Source of the DNA: CAWBFD01 sp963788115
GTDB taxonomy: Bacteria; Actinomycetota; Thermoleophilia; Solirubrobacterales; 70-9
Length of the DNA: 64,000 nt
Direction of reading: 5' to 3'
NCBI GenBank assembly: GCA_963788115.1
Contig: CAWBFD010000002.1
Location: 806,001-870,000, forward strand
The notes under the pieces are model-generated. The model did no database searches. It saw only the letters and a list, made by a program, of their open reading frames with translations, and was not told where the DNA came from. Numbering within the stretch: the first letter of the stretch is position 1; every line of letters begins with the position of its first letter. Made by a program: the position numbers and the translations under genes. Shown one piece after another: positions 27,649-36,098 of the stretch.

Positions 27649-27706
27649 GCCTAGAATCTATCCGCGCACTGAACCGATCGGCCGCCTGCTGCGAATAGAG
27701 ACGCTG

Positions 27707-28321
27707 TCAATCCCAGGGATGGTGGGCATCTCGGCTCCGATCCGGCCGATGGCGACTTACTGCCGGTATGCGGCAATAAGTCGCCAATCGCGGGTGCATC
27801 CCGGTACGGGTTCGATAGCTGCCGGCGAGAGTCTCGATCCGAACCGACGAGGCGACGGGCGGCCTGCCGATCCATGGCCGACCGCTCTCGGCAACCGGCG
27901 CAGCGGTCCATCGACGAGCCCGGCGGGCTGGAGAGAGCCGACCCAGTAGGCCGAGCGCCCCCGCACGACGTCCGCCGGGCGCATTCGGACCCGGCGATCG
28001 CCAATCCAGATGCGCAACTCGCGGGCCGGCCCCAGGAGATGGACCCCCACCCTCACCTTGTCGCACTCGACGGAGTTCGACCGTGGGCACGAGACTCCGA
28101 GATAGATCTCGCGCACCAACCCAGCCCCGCAAACCGAGTTCATGCGCGCGGCGCGACCGGTCAACCACGGCCCGCCCGCAACCCGATGAGCGACCCTGTT
28201 GGGGGACCATGGCCCTCAATTCGGTCCTCAGGCCGTCCGCGGGCGGGCTGTCCTCGTCACACCCGGTGACTATTGAAAAGCAGACGAGGACAGCTGCGCA
28301 CGTGGCAAAACCGGCCCGCAT
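27707..28321 (-). pseudogene. Frameshifted secreted/lipoprotein gene of unknown function
   Basis: An ATG at 28321 opens a lipoprotein signal (MRAGFATCAAVLVCFSIVTG, then Cys). The protein-like sequence then continues in a second frame from about 28164 (LVREIYLGVSCPRSNSVECD, then YWVGSLQPAGLVDGPL) and returns to the first frame from about 27895 (VAESGRPWIGRPPVASSVRI). Two indels, one between roughly 28165 and 28215 and one near 27890-27905, would restore one protein. The VREIYLGVSCP and LQPAGLvDGPL phrases resemble hypothetical secreted proteins I associate with this lineage; this is from memory. The stretch 27649-28409 holds no other gene. Confidence 0.6.
27751..27785 (-). repeat. Long perfect-stem hairpin
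   Basis: GGCGACTTACTGCCG, five bases, then CGGCAATAAGTCGCC: 15-bp arms with a 5-nt loop. On the minus-strand transcript the single mismatch becomes a G-U pair, so the RNA hairpin would be continuous. It lies at the 3' end of the broken lipoprotein gene and upstream of the phosphatase. No U-run follows, so it is not a canonical intrinsic terminator; an mRNA-end or REP-like element is possible. Confidence 0.6.
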
Positions 28322-28409
28322 CGCATGATCAATACGGCCGCGAGTCCGCGGGAAGTCCTCGTCCTGCGACGGCCCGCCGATGCGCGTGTTCAGCGGCTTT
28401 GTGGTTTCC

Positions 28410-29270
28410 TCAGCGTTTCGCCCGCAGTGCCTCCTGATCGAACGCCGCCTGCGCCGCGCGGCGCTCGTCCTCGTCGCGCGCCCCGTGGAGCGCCCGCAGG
28501 AAGGTCCCGAAGCCGCAGCTCGGCGTATGCAGGTCGAGGAAGCGGACAGGGGTCTCGCCCGGGAAGGCGAGCGCGTGCGGCACACCCGGCGGGACCTCCA
28601 CCCACGCACCGGCCTCCGCCAGGAACTCGCGGTCGCCGACGGTGAACGCGATCTCGCCCGCGAGCACGTAGAACGACTCGACGTGGCTGGGGTGAAGATG
28701 CGACTCCGGCGCTGAGCTGGTGAGATCGATCCACGTCTCCGAAATCCCGATCGCCTCGACGTCAGCGAGCAGCGCCACACGAAGGCCTGGCTGATCGGCC
28801 ACCACCTCCGCGCCGCCGATGACCGCTTCCGTCGGCGGGCGTCCACCGTCGGGAGGCGGCGGGTGCTGGTCGTACGAGAGCGTGCGCCCGTCGCGCAGCG
28901 CCCGCATGTAGTCGGCGAACCCCTGGCCGGGCGCGTGGAGGTTGAGGTAGCGAACGTCGGCGTCACTCCCGTTCCGGAAGCCGTGAACGACCAGCGGCGG
29001 CACCCGGACGAGCGTTCCCGTCGGCATGGCGACGGGCGCATCCTCGGGGCCAAGCCTGATCGTCAGCTCGCCCTCGAGTACATAGAAGAGGTCGGTGTGG
29101 TGGCGGTGGACGTGCAGGTCGGCTCCCTCACGGTGCGGCCCGAACCGCGACCAGGTCGCGTGCAGCGCGTCGTCATCGGAGAGGATCTCGACGCGCCTGT
29201 CGGGCGAGTCGCCGACGATCTCGCCCGACCTGGCCGCCAAAACGATGGGCTGAGGTGCCTCGGACTCCAC
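28410..29270 (-). CDS. Two-domain cupin protein
   Basis: About 286 residues from a GTG at 29270 (MESEAPQPIVLAARSGE). Two successive cupin barrels can be read. The first has HVHRHHTDLFYVLEGELTI near residue 50-70, with VPPLVVHGFRNGS. The second has HLHPSHVESFYVLAGEIAFTV near residue 190, with VEVPPGVPHALAFPGE. Both retain the His/Glu metal ligands of cupin motif 1 and the His of motif 2, so a metal-bound enzyme or binding protein is likely. The substrate is unknown. No operon partner is close. Confidence 0.83.
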   Translation of the reverse strand: MESEAPQPIVLAARSGEIVGDSPDRRVEILSDDDALHATWSRFGPHREGADLHVHRHHTDLFYVLEGELTIRLGPEDAPVAMPTGTLVRVPPLVVHGFRNGSDADVRYLNLHAPGQGFADYMRALRDGRTLSYDQHPPPPDGGRPPTEAVIGGAEVVADQPGLRVALLADVEAIGISETWIDLTSSAPESHLHPSHVESFYVLAGEIAFTVGDREFLAEAGAWVEVPPGVPHALAFPGETPVRFLDLHTPSCGFGTFLRALHGARDEDERRAAQAAFDQEALRAKR

Positions 29271-29313
29271 TCGCGCGCAGCCTATTCGTCCCCACAGAGG
29301 ACGACGGGCGGCG

Positions 29314-30150
29314 TCAGTCGAGCTCCGGGACGCCCTCCTCCGGCGTCGATGCCTTCGCGTGCAGGCGCTGCGGGATCCGCCCGGCACGCGCGGCCTCATA
29401 GCCCGCCTCGACGGCGCGACGCATCGCAGCGGCCATCCGCACCGGGTCCTTCGCGCGCGAGACCGAGCTCGCGAGCAGCACTCCGTCGCACCCCAGCTCC
29501 ATGGCCGCTGCGGCGTCGGAGGCGGTGCCGATGCCGGCGTCGAGGATCACCGGGACGCTTGCCTGCTCGACGATGATCCTGATGTTGTACGGGTTGCGGA
29601 TGCCCGAGCCGGAGCCGATCGGCGAGCCCAGCGGCATCACCGCGGCGGCGCCGGCGTCCTCTAGACGGCGAGCCAGGATCGGATCGTCGTTCGTGTAGGG
29701 CAGCACCGTGAAGCCGTCGTCGACCAGGACCTCGGCCGCCTCCACCAGCTCCACCGCGTCGGGAAAGAGCGTGCGGTCGTCGCCGATCACCTCGAGCTTG
29801 ATCCAATCGGTCTCGAACGCCTCGCGAGCGAGCCGGGCCGTGCGGACCGCATCGCGAGCCGTGTAGCACCCGGCCGTGTTCGGCAGCGGGAACCGATCCA
29901 GCCTCTCGATCACCTCGAGCACCGACCCCTGGGCCAGGGGGGTCACGCGACGCAGCGCGACCGTGACGATCTCCGTGCCCGAGGCCGCGATCGCCTCTTC
30001 CATCGTCGCCAGCGAACGGAAGCCCCCGGTGCCGACGATCAGGCGCGAGCCCCAGGTTCGACCGCCGAGCTCGAACCCCGGCGCCTCGGCCCTGGAGCGG
30101 CCGATCTCGGTCGATCGGGTGCCGCTCGCGCTCGGCAGGCTCTCAGCCAC
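29314..30150 (-). CDS. thiG: Thiazole synthase
   Basis: ThiG forms the thiazole phosphate of thiamine from DXP, dehydroglycine and ThiS thiocarboxylate. The 278-residue protein shows SRLIVGTGGFRSLATMEEAI, the Schiff-base Lys in TDWIKLEVIGDDRTLFPD, AVMPLGSPIGSGSGIRNP and ILDAGIGTASDAAAAMELG. An N-terminal extension of about 30 residues precedes the core. Overlaps the end of thiS by 8 nt; last gene of thiO-thiS-thiG under the TPP riboswitch. Confidence 0.96.
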   Translation of the reverse strand: MAESLPSASGTRSTEIGRSRAEAPGFELGGRTWGSRLIVGTGGFRSLATMEEAIAASGTEIVTVALRRVTPLAQGSVLEVIERLDRFPLPNTAGCYTARDAVRTARLAREAFETDWIKLEVIGDDRTLFPDAVELVEAAEVLVDDGFTVLPYTNDDPILARRLEDAGAAAVMPLGSPIGSGSGIRNPYNIRIIVEQASVPVILDAGIGTASDAAAAMELGCDGVLLASSVSRAKDPVRMAAAMRRAVEAGYEAARAGRIPQRLHAKASTPEEGVPELD

Positions 30151-30349
30151 CCTGCACCGCCATCACGATCTCCACCTTCTGCCCGTCACGCAGGGGCGTC
30201 TCCGTCCACTCTCCTCGCCGGATGACCTCGCCGTTTACGGCGGCAGCCACGCCGCGACCGTTTGGGGTCGCGCCGGCGGCCTCGATCGCATCGACGACCG
30301 TGGCGCCCTCGGGGAGCTCGGCGGGTCGTCCGTTCAGCTCCACGGTCAT
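30143..30349 (-). CDS. thiS: Sulfur carrier protein ThiS
   Basis: A 68-residue beta-grasp protein ending in the required Gly-Gly (KVEIVMAVQGG), which is activated as a thiocarboxylate to donate sulfur to ThiG. VAAAVNGEVIRRGEW is the typical family middle segment. It overlaps thiO by 4 nt and thiG by 8 nt. The ThiF-type activating enzyme is not encoded nearby. Confidence 0.95.
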   Translation of the reverse strand: MTVELNGRPAELPEGATVVDAIEAAGATPNGRGVAAAVNGEVIRRGEWTETPLRDGQKVEIVMAVQGG

Positions 30350-31548
30350 CGCGGCACCGTGCCCAGGCTCGGGGCCGCCTCGGTCGCGAACCGTCCAGGG
30401 GCGGCCACCGCCGCCTCAGGCGGGGTATCCCCGCCGGTCACGATCGCTGTGATCGCCTCCGCCGTAATCGGCGCCAGGAGGATGCCGTTACGGAAGTGGC
30501 CGGTGGCGAGCAGCAGCCCCTCGAGGGCTCCTGGGCCGACCACCGGGGCGTTGTCGGGGGTGCCGGGCCGCAGCGCCGCTTCGGCGTCGACGAGCTCAAG
30601 CTCGGAGATCTCCGGCAGGGCGCGATAGGCCTCGCGCAACAGCTCGAGCACGCCGCCCGCGGTGACCTGAATGTCGAAGCCCCGCTCTTCGACGGTCGCG
30701 CCGACGACAAGCCGGCCATCGGCACGCGGGACCATGTAGACGCGCTCGGAGGCGACGATGCGCTCGCAGACGGGGTCGTGCGCCGCACCCCGGAGGGTCA
30801 GGATCTGGCCCTTGACCGGACGTACCGGCGGCCTCGCCTCGCGGGGCAGCCAGCCACTCGCGCCCGACCAAGAGCCAGCGGCAAGCACGGTGTGGCCGGC
30901 GCGATGCTCGGTGCCATCGGCGGTGAGCACACCTGCCAGGCGATCGCCGTCGATCAGGGCGGCGTTGACCTCCGCCGGCGCCACGACTTCGGCTCCGGCA
31001 AGCTCGGCGGCTCGGCGCAGCGCGGGCACCAAGGTACGCGGGTCCGCCGCGGCCTCATGCGGCGCGTGGACCCCGGCCGCACAACTCGGCGACAGCGCGG
31101 GCTCAAGCTCGCGGCAGGCGCGGGGTCGCAGCCATTCGGCCTCGAGGCCCAACTCGCGCATCAGCTCGTAGCGTCGGCGAAGCTGCTCAGCCTCGTCTCG
31201 ATCCAGCGCCACGTGCAGGGCGCCGAGCGGCTGGAACCCGACATCGACGCCGGTGAGCTCGCCAAGTTCCCCGGCGAACCCGGGCCATGCGCGGTGCGAG
31301 GCCAGCGCCATCTCGAGCAGCCCCTCCTCGCCCCAGGTGGCTTCGCCCACCGGGGCCAGCATGCCGGCCGCCACTCGGGAGGCGCCGATGCCGGGCTGCT
31401 CGCGTTCGAGCACGCGAACGCGGAGGCCGCGCTGGGCCGCTCGCCATGCGCACGCGAGTCCGATTACCCCCGCGCCGACGATCAGCAGATCGACGGGGGC
31501 CGGCCCCTGCAGGCGTTGGACGCCGTTCTCGTTCGACTGACTCGGCAC
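30346..31548 (-). CDS. thiO: Glycine oxidase ThiO
   Basis: An FAD-dependent oxidase of about 400 residues that makes dehydroglycine for thiazole formation. The dinucleotide-binding fingerprint is VDLLIVGAGVIGLACAWRAA. SRVAAGMLAPVGEA, MVPRADGRLVVGATVEERGF and ATGHFRNGILLAPITAE are characteristic of ThiO/DAO-type enzymes. Start is a GTG at 31548 with GGAGAGGAG upstream. It is the first gene after the riboswitch. Confidence 0.95.
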   Translation of the reverse strand: MPSQSNENGVQRLQGPAPVDLLIVGAGVIGLACAWRAAQRGLRVRVLEREQPGIGASRVAAGMLAPVGEATWGEEGLLEMALASHRAWPGFAGELGELTGVDVGFQPLGALHVALDRDEAEQLRRRYELMRELGLEAEWLRPRACRELEPALSPSCAAGVHAPHEAAADPRTLVPALRRAAELAGAEVVAPAEVNAALIDGDRLAGVLTADGTEHRAGHTVLAAGSWSGASGWLPREARPPVRPVKGQILTLRGAAHDPVCERIVASERVYMVPRADGRLVVGATVEERGFDIQVTAGGVLELLREAYRALPEISELELVDAEAALRPGTPDNAPVVGPGALEGLLLATGHFRNGILLAPITAEAITAIVTGGDTPPEAAVAAPGRFATEAAPSLGTVPR

Positions 31549-31579
31549 GCTCGGTTACTCCTCTCCGGCCGGGCGGTCC

Positions 31580-31672
31580 GCGCCACCATTCCTGCGCCGG
31601 CATTACCCGGATCAGGTTCAGACGGTCGGCGGCCACATGCCGCCCTCTCAGCCCACCGGTGGGGCTCCCGTT
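31580..31672 (-). ncRNA. TPP riboswitch (THI element)
   Basis: On the minus strand the diagnostic thi-box sequences occur in order: a CCCACCGGTGGG helix followed by CTGAGA, a GGCGGC/GCCGCC helix, then ACCTGATCCGGGTAATGCCG and GGCGCAGGAA. It lies in the leader of thiO. Binding of thiamine pyrophosphate would be expected to shut down thiO-thiS-thiG; the expression platform (terminator or SD sequestration) is not clear by eye. Confidence 0.95.
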
Positions 31673-31708
31673 ACATCCAGCATGGTACCGCTGGTAGATA
31701 TTGACTCC

Positions 31709-32377
31709 ATGATTCCCGAGCGGAGGCTGCAGCGGCTGGCGAGTGCGCGACTCTACTTCGTCTGCGACGCTCGCCCACGGGGCGACGACCCACGAGCAAC
31801 GCTCGAGGCGGCCCTCCGAGGAGGCGCCGATCTGGTCCAGATGCGGGAGAAGGGGACGATCCGCGACGAGGCTCTCCTCGACGCCGCGAGGCCATACCGG
31901 GAGGCGGCAGCGGACCACGGCGCGCTGTTCATCATCAACGATCGCCCGGATCTGGTGGAGCGCGCCGGCGCCGACGGCGTCCACGTGGGGCAGGACGACC
32001 TGCCGGTTGAGGTGGCAAGAGGGATTGCGGGAGCTGGAACGCTGGTCGGCCTCTCGACGCACTCAGAGGACGAGCTCGACGCCGCCTGCGCGGCGGAGGG
32101 CGCCGCTCGACCCGACCAGATCAGCGTCGGCCCGGTATGGGAGACACCGACGAAGGAGGGCCGACCGTCCACCGGCCTCGGCCTGATCCGGTACGCGGCC
32201 CGCAACGCGAGCGTTCCGTGGTTCGCGATCGGCGGGATCGATCGGTCGAACATCGCGGAGGTCGTGGCGGCCGGGGCCGAGCGGGCGGTGGTCGTGCGCG
32301 CGATCCGCGATGCCGAGGATCCGGAGGCCGCCGCCCGGGCGCTGCGCGACGCGCTCGCCGCGGCGGCGAGGACATAG
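31709..32377 (+). CDS. thiE: Thiamine-phosphate synthase
   Basis: Couples HMP-pyrophosphate with thiazole phosphate. From ATG 31709 the protein has 222 residues with LYFVCDARPRGDD, GADLVQMREKGTIRDEALL, FIINDRPDLVERAGADGVHV and the phosphate-binding GPVWETPTKEGRP and FAIGGIDRSN. An ATG at 31682 is in frame but would encroach on the divergent riboswitch leader. It diverges from thiO, so only thiO-S-G are under the riboswitch. Followed after 2 nt by a membrane-protein gene. Confidence 0.95.
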   Translation: MIPERRLQRLASARLYFVCDARPRGDDPRATLEAALRGGADLVQMREKGTIRDEALLDAARPYREAAADHGALFIINDRPDLVERAGADGVHVGQDDLPVEVARGIAGAGTLVGLSTHSEDELDAACAAEGAARPDQISVGPVWETPTKEGRPSTGLGLIRYAARNASVPWFAIGGIDRSNIAEVVAAGAERAVVVRAIRDAEDPEAAARALRDALAAAART

Positions 32378-32379
32378 CT

Positions 32380-32937
32380 ATGGCGAGCCGCGAGCGCAAG
32401 CGGGAGTCGCGCCAGAAGCGCAAGAGTCGCTCCCGTCAGCGCAGCGAGACGGTCGCCGCGAGACGGGAGCAGATGGCGGCTCGTTCGGAGGCTCGCAACC
32501 GAGCCGCCCGCGAGGCGCTCGAGCCGCTCGCCGAGGGCGAGCGGCCAACCGTCGTCACGGTCGGCGCCGTGATCGCAGCGCTGCTGGCCGTCGCGGTAAT
32601 CGTCGCCTACGCCGCGGGCGCCGAGGTCGACCGGTTCTCGAGCGACGGGATCGAGCTGGGCTCGGAGCGCCCACCGCTCGTCTCCGTGATCATCCCGGTG
32701 GCGCTCATGGGGCTGATGGCCTGGGGCATGTGGCGCGCCCGCTACTGGGCCGTGCTCGGCTTTCAGACCCTGCTGCTGATCCTGATCGTGGCGACCGCCC
32801 TCGGGCTCGTTGGCGCCACCGAGTGGACCCAGGCGATCGGGAACACGCTCGTGCTCGCGATCGCGGGGACGCTCTTCTACCTGATGATCAAGGCCCTCGC
32901 ACGGATCCAGATGCCGGAGCGCGTCCCTCGGGAATGA
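32380..32937 (+). CDS. Small multi-pass membrane protein with basic N-terminus
   Basis: A 185-residue protein beginning MASRERKRESRQKRKSRSRQ; the first 50 residues are strongly basic and helical. Four hydrophobic segments follow: VVTVGAVIAALLAVAVIVAY, PLVSVIIPVALMGLMAWGM, WAVLGFQTLLLILIVATALG and TLVLAIAGTLFYLMI. No family was recognised. It begins 2 nt after thiE, so it is co-translated with it, but a thiamine role is not established. Confidence 0.75.
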   Translation: MASRERKRESRQKRKSRSRQRSETVAARREQMAARSEARNRAAREALEPLAEGERPTVVTVGAVIAALLAVAVIVAYAAGAEVDRFSSDGIELGSERPPLVSVIIPVALMGLMAWGMWRARYWAVLGFQTLLLILIVATALGLVGATEWTQAIGNTLVLAIAGTLFYLMIKALARIQMPERVPRE

Positions 32938-33072
32938 ACCAAGGCCCGCCGGCTGCTCCGCTCCCGCCAGAGCATCCTGCCCTCGCCTACGGCTCGGGCT
33001 TCTCAATCTGCTCCCGCGTCCGCGCCGGCGGGGTGTCGCAGGGACGGGGTCAGCGCAGGCCCGGCAGTTGGA

Positions 33073-33078
33073 TAAAGT
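33073..33078 (+). promoter_or_regulatory. Putative -10 element for lpdA
   Basis: TAAAGT at 33073-33078 stands out from GC-rich surroundings and lies 10 bp before the lpdA ATG, which would give a nearly leaderless transcript. No convincing -35 is visible. Confidence 0.3.
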
Positions 33079-33087
33079 CGCTCCCCA

Positions 33088-34455
33088 ATGGCTGATCCCT
33101 ACGACGTGATCGTGATCGGTGGGGGTCCTGGCGGGTACGTGGCAGCGATCCGCGCTGCTCAGCTCGGCCAGCGGACCGCCGTCGTCGAGCAGGACAAGCC
33201 CGGCGGGCGATGCCTGAACTACGCCTGCATTCCGGCGAAGACGATGCTCTACACGGCCGAGATCTACGACCGCGTCGCCAACGGCGCCGAGCTCGGGATC
33301 ACGACGCAGGGGGCCGGCATCGACTGGGTGGCGCTGGGCGAGCGGCGAGCGAAGGTCTCGGAGTCGCTCTCCAACGGGGTGAAGTTCCTGTGGGACAAGA
33401 ACAAGGTGGAGTGGATCGAGGCGGAGGGCAAGCTGACCGCGGAGGGCAACGTCCAGGTCGGCGACGCGACCCACGAAGCGAAGGCCGTCGTGCTGGCCAC
33501 CGGCTCGGTCGCCCTGCCGATCCCGGGGGTCGAGTTCTCCGAGCGCGTCGTGGACACATGGGGCGCGTGGTCGCTCCCCGAGCTGCCCAAGAGGATCGCC
33601 GTCGTCGGCGCCGGGGCGTCCGGGGCCGAGATCGCCTCCGCCTACGGACGCTACGGCACCGAGGTGACCCTGATCGAGATGCTCGACCAGATCCTGCCGC
33701 TGGAGGACAAGGACATGGCCCGGGTGGTCGAGCGGGCGTTCAAGAAGCAGAACATCACGATCTCGACCGGGACCAAGGTCGAATCGGTGGACGCGGGATC
33801 GAAGTCGGTCAAGGTCGGATTCGGCGAGCAGGAGATCGAGGTCGACTACCTCTGCATCGCGGGTGGCCGAGCACCCGACACCGAGCCGCTCGGTCTCGCC
33901 GACGCCAAGGTCGAGGTCGAGGAAGGCGGGCGAATCAGGATCGACGAGTATCAGCGGACCTCGAACCCGAAGGTGTTCGCGATCGGCGATCTGGTCCGGG
34001 GCCCGGCGCTTGCCCACAAGGCGATGGAGGAGGGCGTGGTGGCGGTCGAGACGGCCGCCGGGGCCGAGACCCATCCGATCAACGTCGACCTCGTTCCGGG
34101 GGCGACCTTCTGCCATCCGCAGGTGGCGAGCGTCGGCATGACCGAGGCCGAGGCGAAGGAGGCGGGAAAGGACATCAAGATCGGGCGCTTCAAGCTCGGC
34201 GCCGTCGGTGCCGGGACGGTCTACGACGACCGTGACGGGTTGATCAAGATCGTCGCCGACTCCGAGTTTGGCGAGATCCTCGGGGCCCACGTCGTCGGCA
34301 ACCGGGCGTGCGACATGATCTCCGAGCTGGTCGACACGATGGCGCTCGAGGGCGGGTATCAGGAGCTGGCGCGCATCGTCCATCCGCACCCGACGATCTC
34401 CGAGGCGGTGCTGGAGGCCGCGCGCGCCGTCGACGGCTGGGCGACCCACCAGTAG
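33088..34455 (+). CDS. lpdA: Dihydrolipoyl dehydrogenase (E3)
   Basis: FAD enzyme that reoxidises dihydrolipoyl groups on E2 subunits. The 455-residue protein has the FAD fingerprint DVIVIGGGPGGYVAAIRAAQ, the redox-active disulfide in GGRCLNYACIPAKT, the NAD site VVGAGASGAEIASAYG and the C-terminal His-Glu pair in HPHPTISEAVLEAA. It can serve the 2-oxoacid dehydrogenase encoded about 10 kb downstream, and possibly other complexes. Followed closely by a kappa-class thioredoxin-fold gene. Confidence 0.96.
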   Translation: MADPYDVIVIGGGPGGYVAAIRAAQLGQRTAVVEQDKPGGRCLNYACIPAKTMLYTAEIYDRVANGAELGITTQGAGIDWVALGERRAKVSESLSNGVKFLWDKNKVEWIEAEGKLTAEGNVQVGDATHEAKAVVLATGSVALPIPGVEFSERVVDTWGAWSLPELPKRIAVVGAGASGAEIASAYGRYGTEVTLIEMLDQILPLEDKDMARVVERAFKKQNITISTGTKVESVDAGSKSVKVGFGEQEIEVDYLCIAGGRAPDTEPLGLADAKVEVEEGGRIRIDEYQRTSNPKVFAIGDLVRGPALAHKAMEEGVVAVETAAGAETHPINVDLVPGATFCHPQVASVGMTEAEAKEAGKDIKIGRFKLGAVGAGTVYDDRDGLIKIVADSEFGEILGAHVVGNRACDMISELVDTMALEGGYQELARIVHPHPTISEAVLEAARAVDGWATHQ

Positions 34456-34464
34456 CGGTCGCTG

Positions 34465-35067
34465 ATGGCCGGCGCGACCAAGCGCCCCCTGTTCTTCTAC
34501 GACCTCGGCTCCCCGTACTCGTATCTCGCCGCGGAGCGCGTGAACGCGGTGTTCACCGAGGCGATCGGGGAGCCGCCGGAGTGGCAGCCGGTCCTGCTCG
34601 GAGCGCTATTCAAGCGCTTCGGCAGAGGCTCATGGGGAAACGGCCCTGGGCGCGAGGAGGGCATGCGCGAGTGTGAGCGCCGTGCCTCCGCGTACGGGCT
34701 CCCCCCGATCCAGTGGCCCGACCCGTGGCCGCCGAACACCCTGTATGCGATGCGGGCCGCCACCTTCGCCAAGGAGATCGGGCGTGCCGTCTCCTTCTCG
34801 CTCGCCGCCTTCCGCCAGGCGTTCGCCGCCGGCCGCGACCTCTCCCGGCCCGACAACGTGCTGTTGGCGGGAGCAGCGTCGGAGATGCATCCGCGCGCGA
34901 TCGAGGCGGCCGTCGGCCGGGAACAGATCAAGGAGCGCCTGCGAGCCGCGACCGACGCGGCCGGGGACCGCGGAGTGCTAGGCGTGCCCTCAGTGCTGGT
35001 CGCCGGCGGGGTCTTCTGGGGGGACGATCGACTCGAGCTGGCGGCCGAGGCCGCGCACGGCGCGTGA
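34465..35067 (+). CDS. DsbA-family / 2-hydroxychromene-2-carboxylate isomerase-like protein
   Basis: A 200-residue thioredoxin-fold protein of the kappa-GST/HCCA isomerase type: the N-terminal FFYDLGSPYSYLAAERV carries the SPYS active-site region, and VLGVPSVLVAGGVFWGDDRL is the cis-Pro and terminal strand. There is no CxxC, so it is not a disulfide oxidoreductase. It is 9 bp after lpdA and overlaps the next methyltransferase start by 4 nt. The natural substrate is unknown. Confidence 0.85.
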   Translation: MAGATKRPLFFYDLGSPYSYLAAERVNAVFTEAIGEPPEWQPVLLGALFKRFGRGSWGNGPGREEGMRECERRASAYGLPPIQWPDPWPPNTLYAMRAATFAKEIGRAVSFSLAAFRQAFAAGRDLSRPDNVLLAGAASEMHPRAIEAAVGREQIKERLRAATDAAGDRGVLGVPSVLVAGGVFWGDDRLELAAEAAHGA

Positions 35068-35855
35068 TCCACCACGCGGCCTCCGAGGGGTTCAGCGCCG
35101 ACCCAGCCGCATACGACCGGGCCCGGCCCGACTATCCGCGCGAGGCCGTGCGCTGGCTGCTCGACCGGCTGGCTGTCGATCCCGACGACACCGTGGTCGA
35201 TCTCGGCGCCGGCACCGGAAAGCTGACCGAGCACCTGCTTCCCAGCGGGGCGACGGTGATCGCCGTCGAGCCGGTACCCGAGATGCGCGCGGCGCTGGCT
35301 CGCAAGCTGCCCTCGGTGAAAGCCGTCGACGCCGTGGCCGAACGGCTTCCGTTCGCGCGGGGCTCGGCGGATGCGGTCGTGGCCGGGCAGGCCTTCCACT
35401 GGTTCGACCAGGCGGAGGCGCTGCCCGAGATCCATCGCATCCTGCGGAGCGGAGGACGCCTCGGCTTGATCTGGAACCGCCGCCGCCTGGACCAGCCCCT
35501 GCAGGCCGCGATCAGCGAGCTGGTCGAGCCCTACCGGGCAAGTGCCCCCGCCCACGGCTCAGGGGCCTGGCAGCGTGGCCTCGACGCCAGCCCGCTGTTC
35601 CGGCTCGAGGAGGCGGTGGAGCTCGGGCACGAGCAGCGCCTCGACCGGCGGGGGTTCGTCGATCGGGTAGGTTCGATCAGCTTCATCGCAGCGCTCCCGG
35701 ATGCCGAGCGCCGGCGGGTCCTGGACGCGGCCCGCGAGCTCACGGGGTCGAGCGCGGAGGTGAGCCTCGCCTACGTCGCCGAGGTGTTCAGCTACGTTCG
35801 GAACGACGAGGAGTCACCCAACTCGGGCGGGAGTGCCTTGGGCCCATCCGGGTAG
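35064..35855 (+). CDS. Class I SAM-dependent methyltransferase (UbiE/Methyltransferase_11-like)
   Basis: A 263-residue protein starting at GTG 35064, overlapping the previous stop. SAM motif I is VVDLGAGTGKLTEHLL, followed by VIAVEPVPEMRAAL, a post-motif AERLPFARGSADAVVAGQAF and HWFDQAEALPEIHRILRSGG. The opening FSADPAAYDRARPDYP is common in this group. Third gene of the lpdA transcript; substrate unknown. Confidence 0.87.
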   Translation: MIHHAASEGFSADPAAYDRARPDYPREAVRWLLDRLAVDPDDTVVDLGAGTGKLTEHLLPSGATVIAVEPVPEMRAALARKLPSVKAVDAVAERLPFARGSADAVVAGQAFHWFDQAEALPEIHRILRSGGRLGLIWNRRRLDQPLQAAISELVEPYRASAPAHGSGAWQRGLDASPLFRLEEAVELGHEQRLDRRGFVDRVGSISFIAALPDAERRRVLDAARELTGSSAEVSLAYVAEVFSYVRNDEESPNSGGSALGPSG

Positions 35856-36050
35856 CGGAAGCGGACACGAGGTCGATCGCGTCGCGAGCGATCGTGGCCA
35901 GGGCGGCCTCCACCGGCTCCGACGCGAGCCACGCCAGCCGGCGGCCGTCGGAGCCCAGCCGGGGGCTGCGTCGTTGATCAGCTCGACAACCCGGTATCGA
36001 GCGTCGGCTTCGTGGGCCTGAGGCGGACAAACTCGACAATCGGCATGGGG

Positions 36051-36065
36051 GCGTCGAATCGACGC
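36051..36065. promoter_or_regulatory. 15-bp palindrome upstream of fabI, candidate operator
   Basis: GCGTCGA-A-TCGACGC is a perfect inverted repeat 33 bp upstream of the fabI start. The GTCGA/TCGAC half-sites also occur, with a 5-nt spacer, at 42969-42983 upstream of fabD. The tetR gene adjacent to fabI makes this a plausible binding site, which is inference only. Confidence 0.35.
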
Positions 36066-36098
36066 AACTCGCGGCCGCAACCGGTGATACCGAAGGAC

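Noticed and set aside
31753..34449. 898-codon minus-strand open frame across thiE and lpdA
   Set aside because: It covers three convincing plus-strand genes and an intergenic gap; no domain content.
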